A stretch of DNA of 36,993 bases from Phormidium sp. SL48-SHIP (GTDB taxonomy: Bacteria; Cyanobacteriota; Cyanobacteriia; Cyanobacteriales; Geitlerinemataceae), in assembly GCA_004299065.1 (NCBI GenBank), contig SIHH01000008.1, positions 1-36,993 on the forward strand. Direction: 5' to 3'. This document shows, piece by piece, positions 15,825 through 23,928 of the stretch. Below the pieces are notes generated by a model. The model had not been told where the DNA came from. It was given only the letters and a program-made list of their open reading frames with translations, and made no database searches. Position 1 is the stretch's first letter. The number at the start of each line of letters is the position of its first letter. Made by a program: the position numbers and the translations under genes.

Positions 15825-16877
15825 TTAGCGTTGCAGGCGGTTTAGAGTCGCTTCCATCACATCCGGGGTCTGTCCAGATACCGCATAAACCAAGGCTTCC
15901 CGATAAATGCGTTGGGCCGGATGTTGACAACTGTTGGCCGCGCCCCCCGAGGCGGCGATCGCCCCATAGCTACAGCGGCCCGCTAAGTCAATGGCCCAGG
16001 CCCGCAACGTCAGGCGATCGCCATAAGACCGCGTCCCCTCATCTTCACTCTCAAAAAAAGCCTGACGACAAGCCTGCAATTCAGCATCCAGAGTCTCCCA
16101 GCTTTGCCGCAAAAACGGGAGTTGCTTTTTCTCAGCCGCCTGCTGCAACACATCCAACCCGGCCCGAGCGCAACCGAGGGCAAAAAAGCCATGATGTAGC
16201 ACATTGGCTTGACTGTTCTGCTGCATCCAATGGGGCGGCTTGAGACATAGCACCTGCTCATCAGGTAAGAACCACCCCTTCACCTCGGCGGTGACCGTAT
16301 TGGTGGACGTCAACGCCGCCATCTCCAGCGGCGAACTCATCTCAATCTCTCCCCCTCGCTCCTCCTGACAACTGCGGAAGGGCATCATACCAAATACCGA
16401 GGTTCCATCCGGCAACATCGCCCCCAAAATAAAGCTCTCAAACAGCGTCGCCCCCGTAATCCAGGGAATAAAGCCATCGAGTTGGTAGCCTCCAGGAACC
16501 AATCGCGCCTGCATCGGCGGTGGCCCCGGACGACGCAGGTGAGAAAAGCCGACCCCCACCCGTCGCTTCCCTGTCGCTAAATGAGGTAAATAGTCCTCTC
16601 GTAAGCCAGAATTGGAGCTGCGGCTGATCAGGGCGGCGGCACTTTGATGCTGGGTTTGTAGGAAGGCCAAGGCCCCGGAATGGCGGGAGATGGTTTCTTG
16701 GAAGCGACGAAAGAGAACTTGGTTGTCGGCCCGTAGGGTGAGCAACTCGCGATCGCCCAAGCCCAGAAAAGCCGTTTCTAGGGCCTGACAATCACGATCA
16801 ATGAGATTGGCCTGGGGGGAGACATACTCATCTAAATAGGCTTCAGCCAGATCGAGGGGAGAAGAGGTAACGGTCAT
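15825..16877 (-). CDS. Acyl-CoA dehydrogenase-like flavoprotein
   Basis: 350 aa, a little short for the family (about 380). The middle beta domain is seen in KRRVGVGFSHLRRPGPPPMQARLVPGGYQLDGFIPWITGA-type sequence (cut here to key parts: GVGFSHLR, YQLDGFIPWITGA). A C-terminal four-helix region includes ALGCARAGLDVLQQAAE and SYGAIAASGGAANSC. No clear catalytic Glu is assigned. Cyanobacteria mostly lack beta-oxidation, so a substrate other than a normal acyl-CoA is likely (nitroalkane oxidase, monooxygenase or similar). It follows argD on the same strand at 48 bp, suggesting co-transcription. Confidence 0.75.
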   Translation of the reverse strand: MTVTSSPLDLAEAYLDEYVSPQANLIDRDCQALETAFLGLGDRELLTLRADNQVLFRRFQETISRHSGALAFLQTQHQSAAALISRSSNSGLREDYLPHLATGKRRVGVGFSHLRRPGPPPMQARLVPGGYQLDGFIPWITGATLFESFILGAMLPDGTSVFGMMPFRSCQEERGGEIEMSSPLEMAALTSTNTVTAEVKGWFLPDEQVLCLKPPHWMQQNSQANVLHHGFFALGCARAGLDVLQQAAEKKQLPFLRQSWETLDAELQACRQAFFESEDEGTRSYGDRLTLRAWAIDLAGRCSYGAIAASGGAANSCQHPAQRIYREALVYAVSGQTPDVMEATLNRLQR

Positions 16878-16925
16878 ACAGCAGTTGAGAGTTGCGTGTT
16901 GAGGGTTAGAGACAGCTAACGGGAA

Positions 16926-18179
16926 TTACGCCATTGAGGATAGGGCCGTCCGGAGAATCCCTAGGGCGCGGTCAACCTCCGCCTCTGAGACAATCAGGGG
17001 AGGAACGAATCGCACCACCTTGGGGCCAGCGGGAACCAGTAGCAGTCCTTGTTCCATGACCGCTTTCACCACAGCAATTGAAGTTAACTCAATCTCTGCC
17101 TTGAGTTCGAGGCCATTGATTAGCCCCCAACCGCGAACCTCAGCCACAACAGCCGGAAACTCCGTGGCCATCGCCTGCAATCCTTGGCGTAACTGTTGCC
17201 CGCGATCGCGCACCTGTTGCAAAAATCCCGGTTTCTCCACCATCTGACAGACGGACAGCGCCACACCACAGGCGAAGGGATTACCGCCAAAGGTACTGGC
17301 GTGATCCCCCGGTTCAAAGACATCACAGCTCGACTTACACAGCAGCGCACCAATGGGAATTCCACCGCCGAGGCCCTTAGCACTCGTGAAGATATCCGGT
17401 TCAATACCTAAGTTCTCATAGCCCCAGATCTGTCCCGTCCGCCCCACACCGACTTGCACCTCGTCGAGAATCAGCAAAATATCCTTCTCATCACAGAGTT
17501 GGCGGACTCGTTGGAAAAATTCCTTGTCCCCTGGGCGAACCCCCCCTTCTCCCTGGAGAGCTTCTAGCATAATGGCCGCCACTTGGGGCGTTTCGGCATC
17601 TAACTCGGCAAGGGTGGCCTCTAGGGCTTCAATGTCGTTATAGGGGCTATAGACGAAGCCAGGAACCAGGGGATTAAAGTTTTTTTGATATTTGGGTTGT
17701 CCAGTGGCGGTAATGGTGGCCAGAGTGCGGCCATGGAAACTGGCGGTCGCGGTGATGATGGTGGGCGCCTCGATACCTCGGACCGTGTGGGCATATTTGC
17801 GGGCCAGTTTGATGGCTCCTTCGTTGGCTTCGGCCCCGGAGTTACAGAAAAAGGCGCGATCAGCCGCCGAATGGGTCACGAGCCATTCGGCTAATTCTCC
17901 TTGGGGGGGAATGTAATACAGGTTCGAGACATGGTGCAGGGTCTTGATCTGCTCGGTTACGGCTTCGATGAGCTTGGGGTGAGCGTGACCGAGGGTACAG
18001 GTGGCAATTCCGGCCACAAAGTCTAAATACTCTTTTTCCTGGGCATCCCAGACCCGACAGCCCTCGCCGTGGGTCAGAGCGATGGGAAACCGTCCATAGG
18101 TTTTCATCACATACTGGTCGAAGGTCGCGGTGTCGTAGGGGGTGGCGTTGGCTTGATCGAGGGTAGTGTCTGGACTCAC
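16926..18179 (-). CDS. argD: Acetylornithine aminotransferase
   Basis: PLP enzyme of arginine synthesis (N-acetylglutamate semialdehyde to N-acetylornithine). I chose GTG 18179 (VSPDTTLDQANATPYD), giving about 417 aa. The open frame continues 58 codons upstream to a TTG at 18353, but that part is basic and low in family resemblance. With the GTG start, the PLP lysine in TSAKGLGGGIPIGA is Lys268 and the cofactor aspartate in ILDEVQVGVGRTG is Asp239; NSGAEANEGAIKLAR and TFGGNPFACGVA are present. It lies downstream of a subtilisin-like protease gene on the same strand. Arginine supply links loosely to cyanophycin turnover at the start of the window. Confidence 0.9.
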   Translation of the reverse strand: MSPDTTLDQANATPYDTATFDQYVMKTYGRFPIALTHGEGCRVWDAQEKEYLDFVAGIATCTLGHAHPKLIEAVTEQIKTLHHVSNLYYIPPQGELAEWLVTHSAADRAFFCNSGAEANEGAIKLARKYAHTVRGIEAPTIITATASFHGRTLATITATGQPKYQKNFNPLVPGFVYSPYNDIEALEATLAELDAETPQVAAIMLEALQGEGGVRPGDKEFFQRVRQLCDEKDILLILDEVQVGVGRTGQIWGYENLGIEPDIFTSAKGLGGGIPIGALLCKSSCDVFEPGDHASTFGGNPFACGVALSVCQMVEKPGFLQQVRDRGQQLRQGLQAMATEFPAVVAEVRGWGLINGLELKAEIELTSIAVVKAVMEQGLLLVPAGPKVVRFVPPLIVSEAEVDRALGILRTALSSMA

Positions 18180-18360
18180 AGATTTGGCTCCTGTTGAGGA
18201 TAGTCGAGTTGAGGGGTCTGTCGGGAGGCGATCGCCGGCATCGCCGGCCGTGACGCCGCCCTTGAGAATACCCTCGATTCTAGATCGCTCTCTGGGAAGA
18301 TGCGACATCTGACCATGGCGATGACATGACAATTTCGGCTTTGCTGTTCGCAACGCTCGT

Positions 18361-20445
18361 CTAGGAGCCTAACCCCACCGTTAACTGCCAAAAGTTAAGA
18401 ACGCCGGTATCTCCCGCCGCGCGATCGCAGACCTTTAACGCCCAGTTTCCTTCGGCAGAGCGGCCCAACAAACGCTTAAGTTGAGGGGTATTGTTGAAAT
18501 CATAGCTTTGCCGGAACAGTCCTTGGCCACGAATCCCTCGCCCCTGAAGCATCACTGTCTCCCCCTCGGGGGTCAAGACCATGACCTCCACATCTCCCCA
18601 GTCGGGATGGTCGAGTTCTAGCGTAATCTCTACTTCAACAACCGTTAAGCGGTCGCGAACCCGAATCGGACTGGTGATCCCATTGGCGTCACCATCGGGA
18701 ATCGCCATCTGACGCTCATTGCGGCCACGCACCCGTCGAGTCACGGATAACGGCACTTGAGACTGTTGTTTCGCCGCTAAAACCGCTTGGTAGGCGTTGA
18801 CTTTGCCATAGCCAAACCACTTAGAATGACCATCGCCGTCATACTGGCCAAAGCGAGTGCCTAACTGGGGATCACTCTCGGGATCGACAATCTTATCGGC
18901 CGTTTTCTCTAAAATGGCTTTCACCTCCGCCGCCGTGAGGTTGGGATTGACCGATAACACCAAGGCCGCCACCCCCGCCACCAAGGGACAGGCGCTGGAG
19001 GTCCCACCAAAGCCATGGGTGTAGTCACTGGGACTGTAGCCTCGATCGCCGCTGCGATCGCTCGTAAAGACCCCTTTCCCCAACAAGGATTTACGAATCA
19101 CTGGGGCGGTATTCACATAGCCGGTTTCCTGAAGCCAAATTCCGGGGGGGGCATTATTACTCGGAGCGCAGACGGAAATTTCTTGCCCCCAGTTACTGTA
19201 GGCGGCTTTCTGATTTAAACTCGTACAGGCCGACACAGCAATCACCTCGGGATGGGCGGCAAAGCCACTGAGCCACTTGGTTGTCCCTGAGAGAATGTTT
19301 TGGGTCCAACCCTGTTCGTTGATCTCCCCCTGGGTGGGACGATTGGCGTTACCGGCAGCAAACACGATGACAGCGCCTTTGCCATGACGGCCGAGCCGCG
19401 CCGCCCGTGTTAGGGCCGCCCGTTGCCGCATCGAGAGACGGAAATAGACGGCGCTGGCCCCCCAACTACAGGAGATGACTGAGGCCCCCCGCTCGATGGC
19501 CCAGTCAAACAACTCTTCGATGGAACGGTCGTCTAAATAGCCCGTGGTGGCTAGGGGCATGAGGGCGCAACCGGGGGCAATGCCGACGATTCCCTCGCCG
19601 GTTTCTTCGGCTAGGCACACTCCGGCGCAGGCGGTACCGTGGTTGTCACTGTCTCGTTCGGGTAGGGGTAAGCCATCGCGATTGCGGAAGTCTCGGGGGG
19701 CGACGATTTTACCGATACCTTGAAAGTCGGGGTGGTTTAAGTCAATGGCATCATCGGCAATGGCCACGACGATACTGCGATCGCCTCGGGTGATGTCCCA
19801 AGCCTGTTCGGCGGCAATATGGGAGTCTGGGGCTAAGTCTGGCCCCCCATGATGGTTGAGATACCACTGTTGGGGATAGTAGCGATCGCTCGGTCGATAA
19901 CTTGGGGCGCTGTGGGTGACAATGTTCGGTTCAGCGGCCAGAATGTCCTCACGCTCGATGAGTCGATTGGCAATTTTGATGGGATTTTCGAGCGCCTCTC
20001 GGGTGACTCGGTAGATAAAGGCATGGTCTAGGCCCACGAGGGGGGTTTCATCGCCTAAGCCTAAGGACTCGGTTAGGGCCTGACGCGCCGGTTGGCTGAC
20101 GGATTCGGCAAACTCGATGGTGAGATCGTCAGCTAGATAGACTAGGGTTCCTGGATTGTCCACGAGGGAATAGACATGGCTGACAAAGGCGACATCGGGG
20201 CGATCGCGAGTGCGGTCCATGGTTGGGGTGAGTTGGCTGGCCTCGGCCACCTCGAACTCAAGCAGGACCGCCTCGGTTCGCGACCCCACCGGGATTTGAT
20301 TCAAACACTGGGCCGTCACCTGTTGCGCTAGGGTTGAAATCACCTCAGGCGCTTGTGGACGAGCGGTGAAACGAGTTTCAGTCTTTCTGAGGGCAAGGGT
20401 TTCGCCTCCCCGTTGTAGTGTTAAGTCATCGGCCACGTTCGACAC
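18361..20445 (-). CDS. Subtilisin-like serine protease with P domain (PrcA-like)
   Basis: 694 aa. After an N-terminal propeptide-like region (1-190) comes an S8 catalytic domain with Asp231 (VAIADDAID), His269 (DSDNHGTAC), oxyanion Asn365 (AAGNAN) and Ser483 (GTSSACPLVAG). The aspartate context is DDA instead of the common DTG. A C-terminal proprotein-convertase P domain (about 570-694) contains VEVEITLELDHPDWGDVEV and ends VLNFWQLTVG. This layout matches the calcium-dependent protease PrcA of Anabaena. No classical signal peptide is visible, so it may be cytoplasmic or exported in another way. Confidence 0.9.
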   Translation of the reverse strand: MSNVADDLTLQRGGETLALRKTETRFTARPQAPEVISTLAQQVTAQCLNQIPVGSRTEAVLLEFEVAEASQLTPTMDRTRDRPDVAFVSHVYSLVDNPGTLVYLADDLTIEFAESVSQPARQALTESLGLGDETPLVGLDHAFIYRVTREALENPIKIANRLIEREDILAAEPNIVTHSAPSYRPSDRYYPQQWYLNHHGGPDLAPDSHIAAEQAWDITRGDRSIVVAIADDAIDLNHPDFQGIGKIVAPRDFRNRDGLPLPERDSDNHGTACAGVCLAEETGEGIVGIAPGCALMPLATTGYLDDRSIEELFDWAIERGASVISCSWGASAVYFRLSMRQRAALTRAARLGRHGKGAVIVFAAGNANRPTQGEINEQGWTQNILSGTTKWLSGFAAHPEVIAVSACTSLNQKAAYSNWGQEISVCAPSNNAPPGIWLQETGYVNTAPVIRKSLLGKGVFTSDRSGDRGYSPSDYTHGFGGTSSACPLVAGVAALVLSVNPNLTAAEVKAILEKTADKIVDPESDPQLGTRFGQYDGDGHSKWFGYGKVNAYQAVLAAKQQSQVPLSVTRRVRGRNERQMAIPDGDANGITSPIRVRDRLTVVEVEITLELDHPDWGDVEVMVLTPEGETVMLQGRGIRGQGLFRQSYDFNNTPQLKRLLGRSAEGNWALKVCDRAAGDTGVLNFWQLTVGLGS

Positions 20446-20747
20446 CTCCGGCTCATGTTAGGTTAGCCAAAATCCACCGCTATCTTAGCTGACAACGGTC
20501 AGAGGATCTCCGGATTGATCCCCTTATACAGCGAAATGTTAAGATACCCCTGCACTCTTAACACTGTTGAAGTGATCGAGCTCTAGCCCTGCACCTCCAT
20601 CTCTTTAGGGCATTTGCCAAAGACGAGATGTTAGCAGAACCTAAAACTCTTGTAAAAAAAAGTTTTGCCACCGTAAATCGTCAACGTTCAATTGCTATCC
20701 CAGCACTCTCTCGTTAAAACTCCCCATTGTAACTGGTAACTCTGTCC
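20446..20747. other. Divergent intergenic region, no gene seen
   Basis: 302 bp between the leftward protease gene and a rightward exported protein. It holds an A8 run near 20656 followed by GTTTT, and two CCCTGCAC motifs (20549 and 20587 regions), but no strong inverted repeat and no coding frame. Promoters of both divergent genes must lie here. Confidence 0.4.
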
Positions 20748-21854
20748 ATGCTCCTCCAATCTAAGCCCCGTTTCTGGCACCTATCCTCCGCTACGACGAT
20801 GCTGTTGGCGATCGCCGCCTCAACTCTTACACCGACAACAGCCCAGGCTCAAACCGAGACGAACCCACAAACGGCCATTCGGGTTCCCATGGAAGACAGC
20901 GTTCTCAGCCTACCGGGCATCGAATCGCTAATTGAAGACGCTACCACCGCTGTCTCAGATCAAGACTACAGCTTAGCAATTCGCAAGCTCCAAGAAGCAC
21001 GGGAAATTAGTAATCAACTCTCGAACTTTTATCAGCAGCTTTCGACGAACTTTTCGGGTATTGACAACCGGATTTTCCAACGACAACGCGATCAAGCCCT
21101 TGAAGCGGCACAACTGCGGGATACGGCCACCTATCAACTGGCTCGCCTCCATCGCGCTCAGAACAACCCGGAACTGGCCGTTCCCCTGTTGGTTCAGGTG
21201 GTACGCTCCCAAAATCCCACTCGTCCTCTGGGGAATCAAGCCTATCGTCAACTTTATGAACTCGGGTTTGTTAGCTCGGATTTTCCCCTCGAATCTGAGC
21301 AAGCTGAACCCGAACCTGAGGAGATGGAACCGGTTGAGGGCGAGGATCGCAATGAACTAACCGAGGCCCGCGAAGATCTCGAAGCCGCCACGGAGGTTCT
21401 CGATGAGCAAGAAGCACAGGGTGAGACGCCAGCGGTTTTGGCTTCGGATTCTCTGTTGACCTTTGTGGGCATCGATCAGTTAATGGATGATGCTAGTGCA
21501 GCAGTCTCCAATGAAGACTATGAGGGCGCAGCCGCGACATTGCAAGAGGCCCGAGAGTTAGGCAATCAGGTGTCTAATCTCTATCAAGATCTGGCCTCGG
21601 CGTTCTCGGGACTGGATGGGCCGATTTTTGAGGAACAACGCAATTTAGCCCTCAGCGCCGCTCAACGACGGGATGAAGCCACCTATCAGTTGGCGCTCCT
21701 CCATCGCTCTCAGGATAATCCTGAGTTGGCAATTCCGTTACTGGTGCAAATTGTTGAATCTCAAAATCCAACTCGGGATTTGGGGCAAAATGCCTATCGC
21801 CAATTGTTTGAGTTGGGCTTTGTCAGTGAGTCCTATCCCCGCAGCCGCAACTAA
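20748..21854 (+). CDS. Exported protein with two copies of an alpha-helical domain
   Basis: 368 aa. Signal peptide 1-34 (TTMLLAIAASTLTPTTAQAQ). Two ~130-residue repeats follow, about 51-180 and 235-364, joined by a Glu-rich linker (EPEPEEMEPVEGEDRNELTE). Matching pairs are GIESLIEDATTAVSDQDY / GIDQLMDDASAAVSNEDY, LQEAREISNQLSNFYQ / LQEARELGNQVSNLYQ, and NPTRPLGNQAYRQLYELGFV / NPTRDLGQNAYRQLFELGFV. The repeat looks TPR-like (helix pairs). The family is unknown to me. Periplasmic localisation is likely; a scaffolding role is inference. Confidence 0.75.
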   Translation: MLLQSKPRFWHLSSATTMLLAIAASTLTPTTAQAQTETNPQTAIRVPMEDSVLSLPGIESLIEDATTAVSDQDYSLAIRKLQEAREISNQLSNFYQQLSTNFSGIDNRIFQRQRDQALEAAQLRDTATYQLARLHRAQNNPELAVPLLVQVVRSQNPTRPLGNQAYRQLYELGFVSSDFPLESEQAEPEPEEMEPVEGEDRNELTEAREDLEAATEVLDEQEAQGETPAVLASDSLLTFVGIDQLMDDASAAVSNEDYEGAAATLQEARELGNQVSNLYQDLASAFSGLDGPIFEEQRNLALSAAQRRDEATYQLALLHRSQDNPELAIPLLVQIVESQNPTRDLGQNAYRQLFELGFVSESYPRSRN

Positions 21855-21896
21855 AACATACTGGGGGCGAAAAGGTTTCGCCCCGGTCGCGGTGGA

Positions 21897-22520
21897 CTAT
21901 TTATAACCCTGAATAATCTGTAAGCTTCCTCCGGCATGGAGTTGCCGATCGCAACGCTGAAAGCCCACAGCGGAGAGTAATCCTGGTAGATCGGTTTCAA
22001 TGAATGTCCAGGCGGTTTCGGTTTCAAATACCCAGAAAAAGGGCGCGAGTCCTAGCCAAAAGAGTGGATTGGTTGGACGATGAAAGTCGGCGATCGCAAA
22101 GATACCCCCAGGTTTAAGGACTCGGAAAACCTGCCACACAATTCGATTGAGGGTCTCTGGGTCCATTTCATGCAAGGCGGCACTGGTATGAACGAGGTCA
22201 AAGTGATTATCCTCAAAGGGGAGATCTTGGGCAAAGGCTTCGACATACTTCGCCTGGGGAACGTTCTGTTTGGCCCGTTCTAGGGAGAGAGGTGAGGCAT
22301 CTAAACCAATGACTTGGTTGGAGCGTTCTACTAAATATTGGGTTGTTTGTCCACTGCCGCAACAGAGATCTAAAATGGTACTGTCGGGCTGGATGTCGAG
22401 GTTTTGTAGGGCTAAGGTGCGGAAGCGATCTTCTCCGCCGACGCTGAGCGCGGCGGTTCGAGAGATGCTGTCATAAAGCCATTGATAACGGTAACTGAGG
22501 TTACGTAAAAATGTTGCCAT
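21897..22520 (-). CDS. Class I SAM-dependent methyltransferase
   Basis: 207 aa. Motif I ILDLCCGSGQTTQYL, then VIGLDASPLSLERAKQNVPQ (motif post I), FDLVHTSAALHEMDP (motif II region) and RVLKPGGIFAIADFHRP (motif III) define the Rossmann-fold UbiE/Methyltransf_11 type. The HEMDP segment suggests a small-molecule or lipid substrate, which cannot be named from sequence. It is transcribed away from the small membrane protein gene that starts at 22562. No operon partner is visible. Confidence 0.85.
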   Translation of the reverse strand: MATFLRNLSYRYQWLYDSISRTAALSVGGEDRFRTLALQNLDIQPDSTILDLCCGSGQTTQYLVERSNQVIGLDASPLSLERAKQNVPQAKYVEAFAQDLPFEDNHFDLVHTSAALHEMDPETLNRIVWQVFRVLKPGGIFAIADFHRPTNPLFWLGLAPFFWVFETETAWTFIETDLPGLLSAVGFQRCDRQLHAGGSLQIIQGYK

Positions 22521-22561
22521 GTTCTTTTAAAGGAGTTTTAAATTGCTTGAGAGTCTAAGTT

Positions 22562-23086
22562 TTGAGGGGTTTTCTTGAAGGTTTTGCCTCGTTTTTAATT
22601 TATTTTTTATCCATTAAACTGTTTTTGAAAACTGCTGAAGTCGTGAATATTTCTCAACGAGATATATCAATGGGGATTCAATGGGGATCTGCCTTTTTAG
22701 TGATGTTTTTGCTCTTGGGATATAATACGTTAATTAGTCTCTTACTCGCTAGTACGGGGGGCATTGCCGCCGGAACGATCGCCTCGGCTTGGAGCGATCG
22801 CCGTCTCCCGGATAACCCCCCGCCTCAGTTTCCCTCGGATGCCTTTCGTCGCTTTGGAACCGAAGAACCGCCCCACCATCTTCAAGAGTTAGCCCAACGT
22901 CAGGCTCGCTACCATCACCAGCGACAGGTGATCCATCGAGGTCGTCCCTCGCCGCTGTGGGAGGTGTTTTTAGCCCGGTTGGGGGTCATTCAACGCTGGG
23001 ATTTTGGCTCCCCGGCCAAGTCCTCTGACTCCGATGAAGCGGAGGACTCGGAAGACTCGCAGGACTCGAAGGCTGATAATAACTGA
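22562..23086 (+). CDS. Membrane protein with acidic C-terminal tail, unknown
   Basis: 174 aa if the TTG at 22562 is the start; an ATG at 22670 (MGIQWGSAF) would lose the first helix. Two membrane helices (EGFASFLIYFLSIKLF and SAFLVMFLLLGYNTLIS) and a Gly-rich turn (STGGIAAGTIAS) precede a His/Gln-rich soluble part. The tail (SSDSDEAEDSEDSQDSKAD) is highly acidic. The last 97 bp overlap antisense with the phosphoribosyltransferase gene. AAAGGAG at 22529 is too far from this start to be its RBS. The start is therefore uncertain. Confidence 0.5.
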   Translation: MRGFLEGFASFLIYFLSIKLFLKTAEVVNISQRDISMGIQWGSAFLVMFLLLGYNTLISLLLASTGGIAAGTIASAWSDRRLPDNPPPQFPSDAFRRFGTEEPPHHLQELAQRQARYHHQRQVIHRGRPSPLWEVFLARLGVIQRWDFGSPAKSSDSDEAEDSEDSQDSKADNN

Positions 23087-23706
23087 CAGACATCGTCGTC
23101 GCTGGTGGGGGAAAAGTCCTCATACCAGAGTCCCAGATAGCGGAAGGGATGGGGGGTGGCCCCACAGATGACCTCATCGACCTGACGACGAAGATCCTCG
23201 CAAATTAAAGGGGCCGCTAGGGGGACAGCGACGATTAACTGACGGGGCGCTTGAGCGCGTATACTGGCGATCGCCGCCAACATGGTGGCCCCCGTGGCCA
23301 CGCCGTCATCGACTAAAATGACCGTGCGATCGCGAATCACCGGCGCTGGACGATCACCCCGATAGCGTTGTTCTCGACGCTGCAACTCCTGGCGTTCTTG
23401 GGCCACAACCTCGGCGAAGGCCTCAGGAGCAATCTGACAGCGTTCTAAGACGGGGCCGTTGTGGCTGATTTCATCCCCTGAAGCAATGGCCCCCATGGCT
23501 AACTCAGGATTGCCCGGAACCCCCAGCTTACGCACTAAGCAAACATCTAGCGGGGCATCGAGGGCCTCGGCGATGACCGCCGCCACCGGCACACCGCCCC
23601 GAGGAAGTCCCAAGATCAGAACATCTCGGCGTTGACGATAGGCCGTTAAGCGTTCGGCTAACTGCTGTCCAGCTTCGGTGCGATCGCGAAAAATCGGAGT
23701 CGTCAT
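22990..23706 (-). CDS. Phosphoribosyltransferase-domain protein
   Basis: 238 aa from ATG 23706 (MTTPIFRDRTEAG), which has GAGGAG upstream; a longer frame to 23748 exists. The PRPP-binding loop VILVDDGVATGATM, LGLPRGGVPVAAVIAE near the N-terminus and VRKLGVPGNPELAMGAIA are typical of the stand-alone PRTase group often annotated as ComF/erythromycin-esterase-linked. The substrate base is not predictable. The C-terminal ~25 residues (ESCESSESSASSESEDLAG) are a low-complexity tail encoded in the antisense overlap with the convergent gene. Cytoplasmic. Confidence 0.85.
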   Translation of the reverse strand: MTTPIFRDRTEAGQQLAERLTAYRQRRDVLILGLPRGGVPVAAVIAEALDAPLDVCLVRKLGVPGNPELAMGAIASGDEISHNGPVLERCQIAPEAFAEVVAQERQELQRREQRYRGDRPAPVIRDRTVILVDDGVATGATMLAAIASIRAQAPRQLIVAVPLAAPLICEDLRRQVDEVICGATPHPFRYLGLWYEDFSPTSDDDVCQLLSAFESCESSESSASSESEDLAGEPKSQR

Positions 23707-23781
23707 TGGTGTCTCCTCGATAATAGCAACGTGGAGAACCCCAGACACAGACCCAGCTTAGGGGGGCCAGAAATGTTAAGG

Positions 23782-23797
23782 GGACAAGATATTGTCC
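23782..23797. promoter_or_regulatory. Palindromic GGACAA-gata-TTGTCC
   Basis: Six-base perfect arms with a 4-nt centre, between the divergently transcribed phosphoribosyltransferase and ankyrin genes (76 bp from the first, 132 bp from the second). Flanking TTAAG...CTTAA adds weak symmetry. Candidate operator for either gene. Confidence 0.4.
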
Positions 23798-23928
23798 TTA
23801 AAAGCTAATAATTCTGAGTTTCCCACATTTAAAGGATAGCGAAACGGTACAGTAGTCCTAGCCCAATTCAGGTCTGTTCTTGGACCTGATTCCCTGTCCT
23901 GAGAGTTTGCAACCGGAGCTTAGGAACC

